From contig JABHOU010000650.1 of assembly GCA_018695085.1 (NCBI GenBank), forward strand, positions 1 through 18,257: DNA of 18,257 nucleotides, given 5' to 3'. Shown piece after piece: positions 1 through 8,216 of this stretch. The number at the start of each line of letters is the position of its first letter. Position 1 is the first letter of the stretch. A program made the translations under genes and the position numbers. The notes under the pieces are model-generated. The model was not told the origin of the DNA. It saw nothing but the letters and a program-made list of their open reading frames with translations, and made no database searches. The DNA comes from Opitutia bacterium. GTDB taxonomy: Bacteria; Verrucomicrobiota; Verrucomicrobiia; Opitutales; Seribacteraceae.

Positions 1-123
1 GGCAAAAAGACCTTCATCAAGATAGTCGATCAGTCCACCGGTGGCTGGGGGCACGTTACCGCGGACAACTTCCAGTTCGACGGCAAGCTCCTCAAGCAAT
101 ACTTCAAAGTCCCCGCTGATTGA
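1..123 (+). CDS. C-terminal end of a secreted protein, probably a beta-sandwich domain (partial)
   Basis: The frame is open from the first base to a TGA at 121-123, giving the last 40 residues of a protein whose start lies upstream. The visible piece contains IKIVDQSTGGWGHVTADNFQFD-type sequence, that is, a 'D-x-S-x-G-G-W-G-H-(x)4-D-x-x-x-F-D' pattern. From general knowledge, such a pattern ends beta-sandwich domains of secreted carbohydrate-active enzymes, for example GH32/levanase-like and related Planctomycetota and Verrucomicrobiota proteins. The full function cannot be read from this fragment. It ends 30 bases before the first sulfatase on the same strand, so it may be the upstream member of the same transcription unit. 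Confidence 0.7.
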   Translation, partial: GKKTFIKIVDQSTGGWGHVTADNFQFDGKLLKQYFKVPAD

Positions 124-153
124 ATAATCCCATTGCCCCCTAAAGAAAGCACC

Positions 154-1557
154 ATGAAGAAAATAACTGCCCTTTTCCTCCTTGGCTGCTTTGCCTTGTC
201 TATCCTCACAGGGTGGCCCCAAGGAGCCGCCAAGCCAAATATTTTGTTCATCGCGGTGGATGACCTGCGGCCTGAGCTTGGCTGTTACGGCAGCACGGTG
301 GCCAAGTCGCCCCACATCGACAAACTGGCCAGCCAGGGCACGGTCTTTAACCGGGTTTATTGCCAAGTGGCGGTCTGCGGGGCTTCGCGGGCCAGTTTGA
401 TGACCGGACTTCGGCCCACTTGGGAACGTTTTCTCAAGTACGACACCTTTGCCGATAAAGACGCTCCTGGCGCCATGACTCTGCCCGAGGAATTAAAGAA
501 TAATGGATACCACTGCATTTCCAACGGAAAGATCTTCCACCACAAGAACGACACTGCAAAACGGAGCTGGAGCGATGACCCATGGAAGCCCGAGATGGGT
601 GGAACTTCCTTTATCGATCCGAAGTCAAAATCCATGATAGGCGGGCGCAAGAAGCGCGGCCCGGTTTTGGAAAGCCCTAAGGTAAGCGACACCGCATACC
701 CGGATGGACAAATCGCGGACAAGACGATCGCAGACCTCAAGCGCATGAAAAAGGAGGAGAAGCCCTTCTTTCTCGCATGTGGCTTCATCAAGCCGCACCT
801 GCCATTCTATGCGCCTAAAAAATACTGGGATCTTTACGACCGGGCATCCCTAGAGCTTGCGGACAATCGCGAACGCCCGAAGAACGCCCCTTCTGCACTC
901 AGGGGCTCGGGCGAGATTCACAACTATCATGACCGGGGAATGAAATACAACAGCGATGAATGGCACCGGGCATGCCTGCATGGATACTATGCTTGCGTAA
1001 GCTACGTCGATGCCCAGATCGGGAAGATCATGAAAACCTTGGACGACTTGGATCTGCGGAAAAACACAATGGTCGTCCTGTGGGGAGACCACGGATGGCA
1101 CTTGGGCGAGCACAATTTCTGGAGCAAGCACAACCTCATGCACCTCTCGACCCGATCCCCCTTGATCGTCTCCGCACCCCGTTTCAAGTCCGGACAAACC
1201 TGCGACCGTCTAGTCGAATTCGTCGACCTCTACCCTACTCTCATTGACCTGAGCGGTCTCAAGTCAGTCAACGAAAAATTGGAGGGGACGAGCTTCAAAC
1301 CCTTGCTCGAGAAACCCCGTTCTCCTTGGAAAAAAGCAGTCTTCTCCCAATTCAAATCGGCCAACGGCGTGGTGACCGACAGCTATAACTTCGCCGAGTT
1401 CGACGACGGACAGAAAATGCTATTCGATTTGAAAGCGGATCCAGATGAGAACGTCAATCTGGCCGCCTCCCCGGAACACAAAAAGACTCTCTACCGTTTG
1501 GGGAAAATGCTCAAAGATGGATGGAGCAAGATCCTGCCTAATGAAACAAAACGGTAG
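154..1557 (+). CDS. Secreted sulfatase, iduronate-2-sulfatase-like
   Basis: This is a type I sulfatase of 467 residues that would hydrolyse a sulfate ester, probably on a glycan outside the cytoplasm. A signal peptide (MKKITALFLLGC...) ends near residue 26. The metal-binding Asp pair is D36-D37. The formylglycine motif CGASR is at 75-79 (C75 is the residue to be oxidised) and is followed by ASLMTG. The second metal site reads WGDHGWHLGEHNFWSKHN, with D312-H313. This Asp-His pair and the WSKHN segment are typical of iduronate-2-sulfatase-like enzymes (SulfAtlas S1_7-like), which have Asp-His where most sulfatases have Asp-Asn. I chose ATG at 154 because it begins a good signal peptide; an in-frame TTG at 133 would add seven residues. 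The CxAxR motif is a tolerated variant of CxPxR. The true substrate is unknown. The next gene starts 31 bases downstream. Confidence 0.92.
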   Translation: MKKITALFLLGCFALSILTGWPQGAAKPNILFIAVDDLRPELGCYGSTVAKSPHIDKLASQGTVFNRVYCQVAVCGASRASLMTGLRPTWERFLKYDTFADKDAPGAMTLPEELKNNGYHCISNGKIFHHKNDTAKRSWSDDPWKPEMGGTSFIDPKSKSMIGGRKKRGPVLESPKVSDTAYPDGQIADKTIADLKRMKKEEKPFFLACGFIKPHLPFYAPKKYWDLYDRASLELADNRERPKNAPSALRGSGEIHNYHDRGMKYNSDEWHRACLHGYYACVSYVDAQIGKIMKTLDDLDLRKNTMVVLWGDHGWHLGEHNFWSKHNLMHLSTRSPLIVSAPRFKSGQTCDRLVEFVDLYPTLIDLSGLKSVNEKLEGTSFKPLLEKPRSPWKKAVFSQFKSANGVVTDSYNFAEFDDGQKMLFDLKADPDENVNLAASPEHKKTLYRLGKMLKDGWSKILPNETKR

Positions 1558-1588
1558 ACTCAGATCGGGCTCGGACCAACCATACTAA

Positions 1589-2917
1589 ATGTATTACATT
1601 CTAAAGTTAATGACTCACCCTTTGGTTTTGTCACTTCTCTTTCTTGCGCCAGCACTCTGCCTGGGCGAGCCAGGCGTTTCGTCCTCTGCCTCAAAGGGTA
1701 CACCCGCCTTCGACTGGTCGGCCGTGGACACCCAACCCGAGCAAGCCAAGCATATCCTCAAGGCCATCCGCTCTTGGCGGGGCGATAAGGAGAAGAACGG
1801 GGGAAAGAAACTACGTGTCGTCTACTTTTATCCCAAGGACCGCAAACCCCTCAAGGAACATACGAAACGCTGGGATGGGATCATGAACGACATTCAGGAT
1901 TTTTACCGTACCGAGATGAAAAGGTTGGGATATGGGAAAGTCGAGTTGGGCCTCGAACGGGAGAACGGGTTGCTCAAGCTACACGAGGTTCGCGGCAACG
2001 CCAACGACGACGGTTCCTACACCTACGCCTCAGGTAACAAAATCAGGGGAGAAGTATTCAACGCCCTACAAGCAATAGGGATCAATCACCGGGAGGAAAC
2101 TATCCTGATCGTATGCGGTCTTTCCCGGACCGAGGGAAAAAAAGTCACCATCTATTCCCCCTACTACGGAATGGGAGCCAATCACATCTACGGCCTCTGC
2201 TTCACCGCCGACATGGACTGGTTGTCCATCGACGGGCTACGACCCGATCCCACCAAGACCATTTTGCAAGTCAAGGAACACCGGGGCTACGAACCCTTTA
2301 GCCTCGCCCGCTTCAACACGACCTACGTCGGCGGGGCCATCCACGAGCTCGGGCACGGCATGTCCCTCCCCCATAATCATGCGACCAAGATTGAGGCCAA
2401 GATGGGGACCGCTCTTATGGGTGCGGGCAACTACACCTACCGCAAAGAATGGCGCAACGAAGGAAAAGGCTCCTTCCTCACTCACTCGAGCGCCCTGCGC
2501 CTGCTCGTTCATCCCCTCTTCAGCGGTACGACCAAGCAAAGCAAGGAATCACCAAAGGCAAAGTACGGAAAACTCAACGTCTCCCACGCCGAAGGGAAGA
2601 TCCATATACGGGGAACCATCGGATCCGCCATTCCTGCGGTGGCCATGATCGCCTACAACGACCGGGAGAACAAGGGACAGCGGGGATACATGGTGAACAA
2701 GGACTACGACGCCACGACATGGACCTCGGTCCTTAGCCCGGACGGTGAATTCCGCATTGGCATAGGCGACTTGGGGGATGGAAACCACCAGATTCGCTTG
2801 CTCAGCGTACATGCAAACGGGGCAACGGCAACCAAGCGACTCCACTACACGATGAAGGACGGGAAACCTGACTTCACGCGAGCCCAAAAGGAAATCGCGA
2901 ACATTTTATCTAAGTAA
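1589..2917 (+). CDS. Secreted zinc metallopeptidase, metzincin-like (HELGHGMSLPH)
   Basis: This 442-residue exported protein carries HELGHGMSLPH at residues 252-262. That fits the extended zinc motif HExxHxxGxxH, except that Ser replaces the usual Gly at the eighth position. E253 would be the catalytic base and H252, H256 and H262 the zinc ligands. M277, in the segment GTALMGAG, is placed where a metzincin Met-turn would be. A signal peptide is present whether translation starts at 1589 or at the in-frame ATG at 1610 (MTHPLVLSLLFLAPALCLG), which gives a more compact leader; neither has a clear ribosome-binding site. Residues 330-442 look beta-rich and may form an accessory domain. I do not recognise a named peptidase family. 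In this context it could trim glycoproteins or peptide-linked glycans, but that is inference. Confidence 0.8.
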   Translation: MYYILKLMTHPLVLSLLFLAPALCLGEPGVSSSASKGTPAFDWSAVDTQPEQAKHILKAIRSWRGDKEKNGGKKLRVVYFYPKDRKPLKEHTKRWDGIMNDIQDFYRTEMKRLGYGKVELGLERENGLLKLHEVRGNANDDGSYTYASGNKIRGEVFNALQAIGINHREETILIVCGLSRTEGKKVTIYSPYYGMGANHIYGLCFTADMDWLSIDGLRPDPTKTILQVKEHRGYEPFSLARFNTTYVGGAIHELGHGMSLPHNHATKIEAKMGTALMGAGNYTYRKEWRNEGKGSFLTHSSALRLLVHPLFSGTTKQSKESPKAKYGKLNVSHAEGKIHIRGTIGSAIPAVAMIAYNDRENKGQRGYMVNKDYDATTWTSVLSPDGEFRIGIGDLGDGNHQIRLLSVHANGATATKRLHYTMKDGKPDFTRAQKEIANILSK

Positions 2918-2958
2918 CGAAACTTCGAACCATTCAACTCTTTTACGAAAGCAGAATC

Positions 2959-3801
2959 ATGAAAATCATAACCTTCGCCACCACTGTCCTTGCCTTAACC
3001 TTCTCCTCGAACCTTTCGGCCGAGTTCAAGGCGGACAAGGAAGTATCCTACGGGCCCCACGAACGCAACGTCTTGGACGTCTACTGGAACAGCAAATTCA
3101 AAAACGCACCCATCGTATTCACGATTCACGGCGGCGGATTTAAGAACGGGAGCAAGGCCTATTGCAACAAGGACATGATCAAACTCTACATGTCCAAGGG
3201 TTGCATCGTGGTCTCCCCCAACTACCGCCTCGTCGGGAAAGGCGAACCCGTGAACAAGGACGATTGCGCCATGGACACCGCCATGGCCGTGGCCCATATC
3301 CAGGCCAATGCAAAGAAATACGGGGGCGACCCAACTAGAATCGTCTCTACGGGAGCTTCAGCCGGTGGCTACATCAGCGCCTGGATTGCCTACCAGAAGA
3401 ATTGGAAATGGCCCGCCTATGCCAAGCACAAGCCGGAGAAACTGAATATCGTGGGCTGGTTCGGCAACAGTCCCTTCCTTCCGAAAAACCTCATCAATCA
3501 AGTTGGCGCCGGCGACCCTCCCGGTTTCGTCATGTACGGTGGGAAGAGAGAACATCCCGCCACCCCCGCCAAACAGGGCCACGACATCCAGGCCGCCCTC
3601 AAAAAGAACAAAATCTGGAGCAAGATGGTCTACATCGACTTCATGGGACATGTGCCCGCCAAACGCGTCCTCTTCAGTCCGCAATCAAGGGACAAGGAAA
3701 CCCATGAGGCATACCTCGAGTTCCTCGAAATGGTCTGTCACGGCAAAGGCAAGCCCACCGGGGGCGACGTCATTAAGGTAAAGCCGGCCAAGAAAAAGTA
3801 A
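2959..3801 (+). CDS. Secreted alpha/beta-hydrolase, esterase/lipase-like
   Basis: This is a 280-residue protein with a signal peptide of about 21 residues (MKIITFATTVLALTFSSNLSA). It has the features of the carboxylesterase/BD-FAE branch of the alpha/beta-hydrolase fold. HGGG at 57-60 forms the oxyanion hole, and GASAG at 132-136 is the nucleophile elbow with S134 as nucleophile. H231 in MGHVPA is the likely catalytic His. The acid residue is less clear: around VMYGGKREHPATPA, where relatives carry an Asp, E198 is the nearest acidic residue. Secreted members of this fold often remove acyl groups (acetyl, feruloyl) from polysaccharides. That would fit its place between a sulfatase, a peptidase and a glycoside-hydrolase-like gene. 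Start is ATG at 2959. The C-terminus is lysine-rich (KVKPAKKK). Confidence 0.87.
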   Translation: MKIITFATTVLALTFSSNLSAEFKADKEVSYGPHERNVLDVYWNSKFKNAPIVFTIHGGGFKNGSKAYCNKDMIKLYMSKGCIVVSPNYRLVGKGEPVNKDDCAMDTAMAVAHIQANAKKYGGDPTRIVSTGASAGGYISAWIAYQKNWKWPAYAKHKPEKLNIVGWFGNSPFLPKNLINQVGAGDPPGFVMYGGKREHPATPAKQGHDIQAALKKNKIWSKMVYIDFMGHVPAKRVLFSPQSRDKETHEAYLEFLEMVCHGKGKPTGGDVIKVKPAKKK

Positions 3802-3832
3802 GATCGATCTCGCATTACCAAAATCATCTTTT

Positions 3833-4966
3833 TTGAAAAAGGCATTGAAAACAACCCTTTTAATAGTCGCTTTGGCGGTTCTCGCCGACCTTTGGACATA
3901 CGCAGCGAACCCGAAGAACATTTCCTTGGTAAAGATCGACGGTCGCCATTGGCTCGTCAACCCTGATGAAAAACCCTTCTTCGCTCATGGCATAACTCAT
4001 GCCGGCAACCGGCTAGCAAAACTCGATTTCAAAAAATTTTCGCAATTCTGCAAGGAGCTCGGTTTCAACGCATACGGATACGGCTGCCCTCAGCAGCTCC
4101 GCAAAGACATGCCCTATGTTGCAAGCTGGAATCACCTCGTTCCCATTTCATACTACCGAGGCAAGAATGGCGTCAAGTTCGTCGACGTGTTCGATCCCAA
4201 GGTGGAAGCCCGTATGGAAGCGGGAGTGAAAGCATATTGCCTGATTAACGCGAAGACCTCACGCAACGTCATCGGTTATTGTTGGACAGACCTCGGTTCT
4301 TGGCCTTTGGAAAACCCTTCGGGCAAGAACTGGGTCGACTTCATCCGCAAGTTGCCAAAGAACGCAGCCGGTCAAAAAGCCTACCAAGGTTTCCTGAAAA
4401 CATGGGAAGGCGATGTTGGCACAGCGCGCGACCAGGCCTTTCTTCGTCTCATTGCCCGTAAATATTTTCGTATCATCGGAGAAGCTCAACGAAAACATGC
4501 CCCCGACCACCTTGTCTTCGGAGACCGTTTCGCCTTCAACACCCTGGATGACGACGTCATGAAGGAAATGCTACCCTATGTGGACGGCATCGCAATCCAA
4601 CCGCCTTTTCATGGCCAATTCCCCAAGGAAAAGTTCGACGAAATTCACCGACTTACCCAAAAGCCCATCCTGATCTGCGACTTTGCGATCCGTTTCAAGG
4701 ATGGCGAAAAGGACATTCGCAGTTGGAAACCGGCCGCCAATTCCGTGGCCGCCGGAAAAGCTTATGCCGAGTACGTCCAAGCCGCCCTCCAAACCGATTA
4801 CGTAGTCGGCGTCTTTTGGTGTAATCCGGTCGATACTCCAAAGGGCTTCGGCAAGTCCGGCGTCAAGCAGGGGTTCTTCGGCGAAGAAATGGTTGGAAGG
4901 CCCGGCCTTGATCAATCCGTAAAAGAGGTAAATTCCTACCGCGAGAGTCTAACGCCCAAAAAATGA
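3833..4966 (+). CDS. Secreted TIM-barrel glycoside-hydrolase-like protein (agarase/GH-A-like)
   Basis: This 377-residue exported protein begins with IDGRHWLVNPDEKPFFAHGI at about residues 35-54. That opening is typical of agarase-like (GH50-type and related) barrels in marine PVC bacteria. HLVFGDR at 226-232 is another element of such barrels. Where GH-A enzymes carry the acid/base segment with Asn-Glu, this protein reads IGYCWTDLGSW (147-157). The C-terminal nucleophile segment reads PILICDFAIRF, with D283 rather than Glu. The expected Glu pair is therefore not obvious. The protein may use Asp residues, act on a different linkage, or not be a hydrolase. The start is most likely TTG at 3833, because it is the start of the signal peptide MKKALKTTLLIVALAVLADL and no ATG is available there. 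The upstream gene ends 31 bases earlier. Confidence 0.75.
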   Translation: MKKALKTTLLIVALAVLADLWTYAANPKNISLVKIDGRHWLVNPDEKPFFAHGITHAGNRLAKLDFKKFSQFCKELGFNAYGYGCPQQLRKDMPYVASWNHLVPISYYRGKNGVKFVDVFDPKVEARMEAGVKAYCLINAKTSRNVIGYCWTDLGSWPLENPSGKNWVDFIRKLPKNAAGQKAYQGFLKTWEGDVGTARDQAFLRLIARKYFRIIGEAQRKHAPDHLVFGDRFAFNTLDDDVMKEMLPYVDGIAIQPPFHGQFPKEKFDEIHRLTQKPILICDFAIRFKDGEKDIRSWKPAANSVAAGKAYAEYVQAALQTDYVVGVFWCNPVDTPKGFGKSGVKQGFFGEEMVGRPGLDQSVKEVNSYRESLTPKK

Positions 4967-5063
4967 AATCCACTCTTCCATTCTTGCGGAGCCCAAAAAG
5001 GTAAGGCAGGGTAAGAATCTTTCAAGAGAGAACGTTCAGACTAATAAATCAGATAGAAACACC

Positions 5064-6377
5064 ATGAAAATAACGTCGCGCAGAGACTTCATCAAAACCT
5101 CGGGAGCCGTAGGCAGCTTCTTCATTCTGCCTTCCGGATTGCGGGCAAATTCCCCCAACGGCAAAATTTGCACCGCCCACATCGGTACCGGAGGGAAAGG
5201 CCGTGTGGATACCGCTTACCTGGCCAAGCACAAGCACGTGGAAGTGCTGGGCTTATGCGACGTCGACTACAAGCACGGCAAAATTGACACCTGGTCCAAA
5301 CAATTCAAAAGCGCGACCGCCTATCAGGACTACCGTGAGATGCTTGCCGAACTCGACGAAAAGATCGACGCGGTATCCATCTCCACACCTGATCATACCC
5401 ACTACCCCGCCACCCTGGCAGCGATGGAGCTCGGCAAGCACGTCTACACTCAAAAGCCCCTTACCCACAAGCTATTCGAGGCCCGGCATCTTGCCAAGTT
5501 CGCCAAGGAAAAGGGACTGACCACCCAAATGGGAATCCAGAACCAATCCAGGGAGGCCTACCGCTTGACCCGTAACTACCTGCGTGAGGGAATTCTCGGC
5601 AAAATCAGCAAAGTATACGTCTGGTCCTTCAAGACTTGGGGATACGATGGAAAACCCTTCAAGGAAAAATCCGAAACTCCGGATTCCCTGGACTGGAACC
5701 TTTGGCTGGGCACCGCTCCCGTTCATGATTACGTCAGCAAGGTTTATCACCCCGGACAGTGGCGCAAGCTCATCGACTTCGGTTGCGGTACGCTCGGTGA
5801 CATGGGCATCCACATCTTCGATACCCCCTTCAAGGCTTTGGATCTGAAGGACCCCTTGTGGGTGGAAGCAGAGTGTCGCGAACCCAACGGTTTCGGCCAT
5901 GCGGAAAAGAACATGGTGCGTTACGGCTTTGCACCGTCCAAATACACCACCGATGACTTTACCTTCACTTGGTGGGACGGGGCCGAGGCTCCCCGTCACA
6001 AAAACAACCCCGACCTGATCCTGCCCAATGGCGACCAATTGCCCAAGCAGGGTGCGGTCTTCGTAGGCGAAGGCGGGCGGATGGTCCTTCCCCACTGTTC
6101 CATGCCCACCTTCTACCCGGATTCCGTTCTGAAGAAGGTCGCCAAACCGGACATCAAAGGGGTCGACCATTACACCCAGTTCCTCGATGCCATCGAGGGC
6201 AAGGACAAGACCCTCGCAGGTTTCGACTACGCAGGTCCCCTCGCCGAGTCCCTCTGCCTCGGAGTTGTCGCCTGTCAATTCCCTGGCAAGCGCCTCGACT
6301 GGAACGCAAAGAAGATGAAGGTCACCAACTTGACCGAAGCCAACCCGCATCTCGAAGGCAAATACCGAAAGTTCTGA
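5064..6377 (+). CDS. Tat-exported Gfo/Idh/MocA-family oxidoreductase
   Basis: This 437-residue NAD(P)-dependent oxidoreductase has a twin-arginine signal, SRRDFIK at 5-11, so it should be exported folded with its cofactor bound. The Rossmann fold starts after the signal, with the dinucleotide loop HIGTGGKG (39-46) and the acidic strand end LCDVD (64-68). STPDHTHY (107-114) and TQKP (129-132, K131 replacing the common EKP context) are family signatures. The C-terminal alpha/beta domain carries CGTLGDMGIHIFD from 241, with H250 as the likely catalytic base alongside K131. Members oxidise or reduce sugars or sugar alcohols, and some PVC and Bacteroidota relatives act on glycosides at C3. The nearby DUF1080 gene fits a 3-keto-glycoside route. 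Start is ATG 5064, with only a weak upstream purine stretch. The next gene begins about 3 bases after its stop. Confidence 0.92.
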   Translation: MKITSRRDFIKTSGAVGSFFILPSGLRANSPNGKICTAHIGTGGKGRVDTAYLAKHKHVEVLGLCDVDYKHGKIDTWSKQFKSATAYQDYREMLAELDEKIDAVSISTPDHTHYPATLAAMELGKHVYTQKPLTHKLFEARHLAKFAKEKGLTTQMGIQNQSREAYRLTRNYLREGILGKISKVYVWSFKTWGYDGKPFKEKSETPDSLDWNLWLGTAPVHDYVSKVYHPGQWRKLIDFGCGTLGDMGIHIFDTPFKALDLKDPLWVEAECREPNGFGHAEKNMVRYGFAPSKYTTDDFTFTWWDGAEAPRHKNNPDLILPNGDQLPKQGAVFVGEGGRMVLPHCSMPTFYPDSVLKKVAKPDIKGVDHYTQFLDAIEGKDKTLAGFDYAGPLAESLCLGVVACQFPGKRLDWNAKKMKVTNLTEANPHLEGKYRKF

Positions 6378-6380
6378 TTC

Positions 6381-8090
6381 TTGGGTTGCCCTTCCCGTTT
6401 CTCAAAAACCCGAACCATAAACGTCAGGTCCAAATTGCTTGGGTGGCTGTTGGCCACCCTGCTTTGCTTCACAAATGCGTTGGAACTGACTGCGTCGGAC
6501 AAACCGAACGTGGTGTTCATTCTCTCGGACAACCAAAGCTACTACGAGATGAGCTGCCACGGTCACGCCGACATCAAGACCCCGCATATCGACAAGCTCG
6601 CAGGGCAAAGCGTGGAATTCACCAATTTCCATGCCCCTCCCTTTTGCTCGCCCAGTCGGGCTGTCATCCTGACCGGCCGCTACGCGATGCGTTCGGGGGT
6701 CTTCACAACCATCGCGGGACGCTCCATTCTCCATAAGGACGAGAAGACTTTGCCCCAGTTTCTCAAGCCGGACGGCTACCACAGCGCAATATTCGGCAAG
6801 TGGCACCTTGGATTCAGCTACCCGTACAGACCACAGGATCGTGGGTTTGACGAGGTATTTGTCCACGGCGGAGGGGGCGTCGGGCAAATGGAGGACTACT
6901 ACGGCAACTCCCTCTTCGACACGACTTTCATCCACAATGAACAAGTCAGCCCGAGCAAAGGCTATTGCACCGACGTCCTGTTCGACCGGGCAATGAAATA
7001 CGTCGAGGACAAGCACAAGGCGAAGCAGCCTTTCTTCTGCTTCGTGTCTACCCCGGTAACGCACTCCCCCCACCACGGGCCGAAGGAACTGGTCGCTCAA
7101 TTGAAGACCAAGGGCATCCAAGGAAACGTTCAACTGTATGCTCAGGTCCAGAACCTTGATACCAACATCGGACGCATGATGAAAAAGATCGATGATCTGG
7201 GCCTCGCCCAAAACACTATCTTAGTCTACGCCTCCGATCAGGGCATGAACGACCGTGGTGCTCCCCATGGTGACAACCGAAAGGGTCTTGGCTACGACCC
7301 AGCCCATCACGTCCCTTTCATGATCCGTCTCCCGGGAGCCAAACCCAAAGTCATTACGCGGCTCGCTGGCATGATCGATTTTTTTCCAACCATCCTCGAT
7401 CTCTGTGGCATCAAGAGACCGGACAATGCCGACGGCATCAGCCTGAAACCCTTGTTGCTGGACAAAAAAGGCTACCCCGAAGACCGTACGCTCATCATCC
7501 AGTGTCCCCGCAGTCGGCAGGCGAGCAAATGGAAGAATTCGGCCGTCAAAACCGACCGCTGGCGCCTGGTCAATGGAGAAAAGCTTTACGACGTCACGAT
7601 CGACCCCCGCCAGAATACGGACGTAGCGCAAAAGAATCCAGAGGTCGTGAATCAGCTACGAAATGCCTACGAACCCTACTGGGCAGACCTGCCCGACCAA
7701 GCAAGTACACTCAGCCGACACCTGCTCGGGCATCCCGATTGTCTGGACGAGATCGCCCTCAACGGAATGGATTGGTACCGTGGGGGATCCCCTTGGAACA
7801 GCGGGGCCTACAACCGGCCTTCCAGCGGAGCCTGGGCTGTTACCGTTTCCGAAAAGGGCCGTTACCAATTCGAATGCCGGCGCTTTCCGAGAGCCGCCGA
7901 CAAACTGGTTGGCGCATCGAAGGCCGAGATTCAAATCGGCGAGCATACCGTCAAAATCGATCTTTCCGAAGAAGCCAAGAAGGCCTTCTTTGAGCTCATC
8001 TTGGAAACCGGAGATTATGATCTAGAAGCCTCGTTTTCCAACGGCAAGAAACGCTTCGGTGCTCTCTGGGTCTACGTAAAAAAACTTTAA
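6381..8090 (+). CDS. Secreted sulfatase with C-terminal beta-rich domain
   Basis: This type I sulfatase of up to 569 residues has its formylglycine motif CSPSR at 89-93 (C89), followed by AVILTG, and the active-site segment GKWHLG. The usual calcium ligands are altered. The N-terminal Asp-Asp is D50-N51 and the later Asp-Asn is D286-Q287. The C-terminal part, from about 459, contains SPWNSGAYNRPSSGAW, EKGRYQFECRRFPR and a final beta-rich stretch. Many PVC arylsulfatases carry such a beta-sandwich tail. No ATG precedes the signal peptide (hydrophobic core LLGWLLATLLCF). TTG at 6381 is reported, while TTG at 6435, preceded by an AGG, would give a shorter leader; the start is therefore uncertain. 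It follows the oxidoreductase by 3 bases and is probably co-translated with it. Substrate unknown. Confidence 0.88.
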   Translation: MGCPSRFSKTRTINVRSKLLGWLLATLLCFTNALELTASDKPNVVFILSDNQSYYEMSCHGHADIKTPHIDKLAGQSVEFTNFHAPPFCSPSRAVILTGRYAMRSGVFTTIAGRSILHKDEKTLPQFLKPDGYHSAIFGKWHLGFSYPYRPQDRGFDEVFVHGGGGVGQMEDYYGNSLFDTTFIHNEQVSPSKGYCTDVLFDRAMKYVEDKHKAKQPFFCFVSTPVTHSPHHGPKELVAQLKTKGIQGNVQLYAQVQNLDTNIGRMMKKIDDLGLAQNTILVYASDQGMNDRGAPHGDNRKGLGYDPAHHVPFMIRLPGAKPKVITRLAGMIDFFPTILDLCGIKRPDNADGISLKPLLLDKKGYPEDRTLIIQCPRSRQASKWKNSAVKTDRWRLVNGEKLYDVTIDPRQNTDVAQKNPEVVNQLRNAYEPYWADLPDQASTLSRHLLGHPDCLDEIALNGMDWYRGGSPWNSGAYNRPSSGAWAVTVSEKGRYQFECRRFPRAADKLVGASKAEIQIGEHTVKIDLSEEAKKAFFELILETGDYDLEASFSNGKKRFGALWVYVKKL

Positions 8091-8132
8091 AATCCAGCGA
8101 ACTAAGGAATGTCCCGACATATCCTATGTTGC

Positions 8133-8154
8133 CATTCCCGCGGGAGTGCTTTTG
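8133..8154 (+). terminator. Possible rho-independent terminator after the second sulfatase
   Basis: CATTCC and GGAGTG can pair around a CGCG loop (8133-8148, one G-U pair), followed by CTTTTG. It lies about 43 bases after the sulfatase stop, in the gap where that gene converges with the minus-strand DUF1080 gene. The stem is short and the T tract modest. An alternative hairpin pairs AGTGC (8145-8149) with GCACT (about 8164-8168). Confidence 0.35.
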
Positions 8155-8216
8155 TATCCTTTGGCACTTCCACTCCGCATTCTTTACCTTAATCTAAAGC
8201 GAACAAAGAAGGGAGC

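Noticed and set aside
154..240. Possible lipoprotein signal (LLGC) in the first sulfatase
   Set aside because: The cysteine lies in the hydrophobic core, with Leu at the -2 position, and more hydrophobic residues and a better cleavage region follow. A standard Sec signal fits better.
5472..6350. Long open frame on the minus strand (292 codons) opposite the Gfo/Idh gene
   Set aside because: It lies wholly antisense to a clear oxidoreductase with family motifs, and its translation shows no recognisable domain. It is explained by codon bias of the real gene.
5969..6736. Plus-strand open frame spanning the end of Gfo/Idh and the start of the next sulfatase
   Set aside because: It is out of frame with both well-supported genes and its translation is Arg/Pro/Gln-rich, as expected of a shadow frame.
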